From an uncultured Bacteroidaceae bacterium (GTDB lineage: Bacteria; Bacteroidota; Bacteroidia; Bacteroidales; Bacteroidaceae), in NCBI GenBank assembly GCA_905235565.1, contig CAJOLR010000018.1, forward strand, positions 1 to 34,268: 34,268 nucleotides of DNA. The letters run 5' to 3'. Shown in pieces: positions 32,143 to 34,268 of the stretch (position 1 is the first letter of the stretch; each line of letters opens with the position of its first letter). Both the position numbers and the translations under genes were made by a program. The notes beneath the pieces were generated by a model. It was not told the DNA's origin, made no database searches, and saw nothing but the letters and a program-made list of their open reading frames with translations.

Positions 32143-33192
32143 TCATTTTTCGGTTTTTCTGAAAGTCTGCCAGAACCATCGACGTATAATTCCACGTTTC
32201 TGATTATCGATAAACGCGTCCAGAACACGGGTGGAAGCACCCATCGGCTCAATATCGTAATTTGCAATCGCCGCCGGAATAAGGCAGCTGTAGCCCTCCT
32301 TAAGCACGATTCCATCACCCGTCTCCCTAATCCTGATCCTGCAGTCGCCTTTAAGACACATAGTTATAATGAAACTGTCATACTTCTTGAGGTCCCTGTG
32401 AAAACGTTGTCCGATGTCCGTAACGCGGGCGCTGAAAAAAGCCGTCTCCACCACCCTGTTGGCATGATTTGACTTGACTGAATATGCGGTCCTGTACCTG
32501 CTCTCCACCTTATAGTTAAGAGCCTTAGCCGCCAGTTCGGTATGCAGCTGACGCGGTTTTCCGTCCAACCCCGGACGGTTATAGTCATATATTCTGTAAG
32601 TTACGTCCGATGATTGCTGAATCTCGGCCAGCATAATTCCGCCGCAAATGGCATGAACCCGGCCCGCCGGGATGTAAAAAACATCGCCCGCATGAGCCTC
32701 ATGACGAGCCAGTGCATCGGTGATTGTACCGTCCTGAACCATCCGCTTGTACTCATCGGCCGCAAGTGATTTCCCGAAACCGGAATAAATGCACGCACCG
32801 GGCTCAGCATCAATGATATACCACATCTCGGTCTTGCCGTTCTTGCCGTGCTCGCGCTGCGCCATCGCATCGTCGGGATGCACCTGGATTGAAAGGTCCT
32901 TCTGAGCATCAATAAACTTGACCAGCAGCGGCATTTTATCGCCATGATGCCTGGCAACCGCCTTGCCAAGAATCTCCTCTGGGGCCGATGCCACCACCTC
33001 CGGCAGAGTCCGTCCGGCCCAGACACCATTAGCCACCACGCTTGGCGAACTATCAACAGCGCTCACCTCCCAGCTCTCTCCCACATGGTCCTGCTCAGTC
33101 AGTCCCTTCCAACGGCACAGCCTGTCGCCTCCCCACACTATCTCATGCAGGTTCGGCTCAAACAACATCGGATACAAAAGCGCTCTCTCCAT
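32143..33192 (-). CDS. manA: Type I mannose-6-phosphate isomerase
   Basis: A 349-residue zinc cupin-type isomerase converting fructose-6-phosphate and mannose-6-phosphate. Zinc ligands are visible: Q103 and H105 (SIQVHPDD), E122 (GKTEMWYII) and H180 (PAGRVHAICGG). The early motif WGGDRL is typical of the Bacteroidetes/Firmicutes form. It is the first gene of the manA-manC pair that feeds GDP-mannose; the intermediate phosphomannomutase is not in the window. The gene has its own leader with a -7 box. Length is normal and both ends look intact. Confidence 0.93.
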   Translation of the reverse strand: MERALLYPMLFEPNLHEIVWGGDRLCRWKGLTEQDHVGESWEVSAVDSSPSVVANGVWAGRTLPEVVASAPEEILGKAVARHHGDKMPLLVKFIDAQKDLSIQVHPDDAMAQREHGKNGKTEMWYIIDAEPGACIYSGFGKSLAADEYKRMVQDGTITDALARHEAHAGDVFYIPAGRVHAICGGIMLAEIQQSSDVTYRIYDYNRPGLDGKPRQLHTELAAKALNYKVESRYRTAYSVKSNHANRVVETAFFSARVTDIGQRFHRDLKKYDSFIITMCLKGDCRIRIRETGDGIVLKEGYSCLIPAAIANYDIEPMGASTRVLDAFIDNQKRGIIRRWFWQTFRKTEK

Positions 33193-33200
33193 TCTGCCCG

Positions 33201-33208
33201 CAAAGATA
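33201..33208 (-). promoter_or_regulatory. -7 promoter box (TATCTTTG) for manA-manC
   Basis: TATCTTTG on the minus strand lies 8 nt from the manA ATG, so the leader would be extremely short. The upstream -33 position reads TGTG, a weak match. Confidence 0.4.
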
Positions 33209-33260
33209 CAAAAATGCTAACAAAGGGCACAGTTACGTTTGGAACTATAATCACATTGTA

Positions 33261-34148
33261 CTAGACAATGGCTTTTTTAATAGAGTCCACAATATACCTG
33301 ACATCGTCATCACCCACGCATGGACCGGTTGGCAGGCACATTCCAATCCTGAACAGAGACTCACTTACTCCATTGATGTATGCCACGCTTGATGCTGATG
33401 TCTGACAGACTGTCCCGCTTGGCATTTTTTCAGTCTTCAAATCTCCATTTTCAATTGTACGGCAGTAAACCGGCTGTTTGTGCATGGGTTTCCATAGCGG
33501 GCGGGCCTCTATCTGGGCTTTGTTCAAAAAATCCCTGAGCGCTTCCACGTTATCGTTTGGCTGACAATCTGTAATGGCCGATGAGGCTGTATGGATAACT
33601 CCGGCCACACCGCCCACAGCACCTGCCACCATGATCTTGTAGGCATTCTCCTGCCCTACAATTCTTACCGATGGATCAATCGTTATGGTGCTGAGCCAGA
33701 AGTTGGAGTCATACCGGCTGTCCGGATTGTCATGTACCTTAATGCCAGGCACATCTTTCAACAAATCCTTGTACAAAGCCTGCACATGCTTATGATGAGC
33801 AATGTGGTCATTCAGTACTGTCATCTGTCCACGGCCAATACCGGCACATATATTACTCATCCGGTAGTTATATCCTATATTCTCGTGCTGGTAATAAGGA
33901 TAGTTTTCACGGTACTGTGTTGCATACATCATTACTTCACGCCACTCATCGGCATTGGCTGTGATGAGTGCGCCGCCACCGCTTGTGGTAATCATCTTGT
34001 TGCCGTTGAACGATAGCACTCCATATTTTCCGAATGTACCCAATGCCCTGCCGTTCCAAAGGCTCCCCAAACCCTCGGCTGCATCCTCTACCACAGGTAT
34101 TCCATATCGGCTGGCAATCTCCATTATCCTGTCAATCTGATATGGCAT
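33261..34148 (-). CDS. DegT/DnrJ/EryC1-type sugar aminotransferase, N-terminus missing
   Basis: A 295-residue remainder of a PLP-dependent nucleotide-sugar aminotransferase; full members have about 370-400 residues. The PLP-binding lysine is in SFNGNKMITTSGGG, and VVEDAAEGLGS holds the cofactor-ring Asp. The C-terminal domain (SESLFRIGMCLPTGP) is complete. Upstream of the nominal ATG the frame continues with VPVTLYG, a proper family stretch, then loses similarity and reaches a TAG at 34217-34215. About 100-120 residues, including the phosphate-binding GTAA-type loop, are missing, so this copy is probably inactive. A different open frame occupies 34165-34267 on the same strand. The family is clear; it would have made an amino sugar for the adjacent polysaccharide. 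Confidence 0.82.
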   Translation of the reverse strand: MPYQIDRIMEIASRYGIPVVEDAAEGLGSLWNGRALGTFGKYGVLSFNGNKMITTSGGGALITANADEWREVMMYATQYRENYPYYQHENIGYNYRMSNICAGIGRGQMTVLNDHIAHHKHVQALYKDLLKDVPGIKVHDNPDSRYDSNFWLSTITIDPSVRIVGQENAYKIMVAGAVGGVAGVIHTASSAITDCQPNDNVEALRDFLNKAQIEARPLWKPMHKQPVYCRTIENGDLKTEKMPSGTVCQTSASSVAYINGVSESLFRIGMCLPTGPCVGDDDVRYIVDSIKKAIV

Positions 34149-34268
34149 ACCGTATAATGTAACCGGTACGTGTCGATATAGTTCTAAGCTTGATTTTTGT
34201 TGCCGTATTCTTGCCTAACAAAGGAATTTGACTGACTTCCCTGAAAATATCGTTATCATTATCATCAA

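Noticed and set aside
32139-32318. 60-codon N-terminal extension of manC
   Set aside because: It lies inside the manA 3' end in another frame, and the conserved nucleotidyltransferase start MANHVVIMAGG begins at 32138.

Overview
The window looks like a chromosomal segment of a gut- or rumen-type Bacteroidales bacterium (Prevotella/Bacteroides-like; I cannot fix the genus). The reasons are Bacteroidetes-type promoters (-7 TAnnTTTG, often with a TTG/TTTG about 20 nt upstream), many signal-peptide and lipoprotein hydrolases, a BACON-domain lipoprotein, a GH115 and a GH3 glycosidase, a clostripain-type peptidase beside a PepSY-like protein, and a FeoA-FeoB fusion with its small Cys-rich partner. 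No rRNA, tRNA, CRISPR array or transposase gene was seen. No gene-free stretch exceeds 300 bases; the longest gaps are 7097-7295 and 511-676.

Layout. 1-510: C-terminal part of an unrecognised membrane protein without a credible start. 677-4758 (-): secreted GH115 glucuronidase and an M6 metallopeptidase. 4780-7096 (-): a compact three-gene set (COG1900/DUF39, NIL-ferredoxin, UPF0280) matching the anaerobic route that makes homocysteine directly from aspartate semialdehyde. 7296-9963 (+): acyltransferase, acyl-CoA/ACP synthetase and hotdog thioesterase with 4-nt overlaps, facing an acyl-ACP thioesterase. 9995-15962 (-): a likely five-gene operon of beta-helix protein, PepSY-like protein, C11 peptidase lipoprotein, GH3 lipoprotein and acyl-ACP thioesterase. 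16028-18112 (+): M3 peptidase lipoprotein. 18162-19997 (-): an unusual Gly/Phe-rich secreted protein and a DUF3108 protein. 20128-21519 (+): M24B aminopeptidase. 21577-24080 (-): ferrous iron uptake (FeoAB and small partner). 24204-24593 (-): a 3' fragment of guaA. 24636-25976 (-): BACON lipoprotein. 26125-27108 (+): adenylate kinase fused to a WbuC-type cupin. 27197 to the right end (-): exopolysaccharide functions, namely Wzz, Wza, mannose-1-P guanylyltransferase, mannose-6-P isomerase and an N-terminally truncated DegT aminotransferase.

The most striking non-genic signal is a family of about 42-bp imperfect palindromes (CAATTGGGG...CCCCTTTTG with GTATCA or GTACTG outer arms). Seven copies lie between 20.0 and 31.7 kb. 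Two are inside genes: one adds exactly 13 in-frame codons to manC and one lies in the FeoA-FeoB linker. Two place a TTG/TTTG exactly 20 nt from a -7 box (aminopeptidase and wza promoters), so the repeat appears to supply a promoter half. Several touch stop codons and could act as terminators. Every copy whose direction can be read points the same way. They resemble REP-type elements mobilised by RAYT/IS200-like enzymes, but no such gene is in the window. Second-rank observations are the adenylate kinase-cupin fusion, the Gly/Phe-rich blocks that split a domain, and two perfectly spaced dyads on the feoAB promoter.
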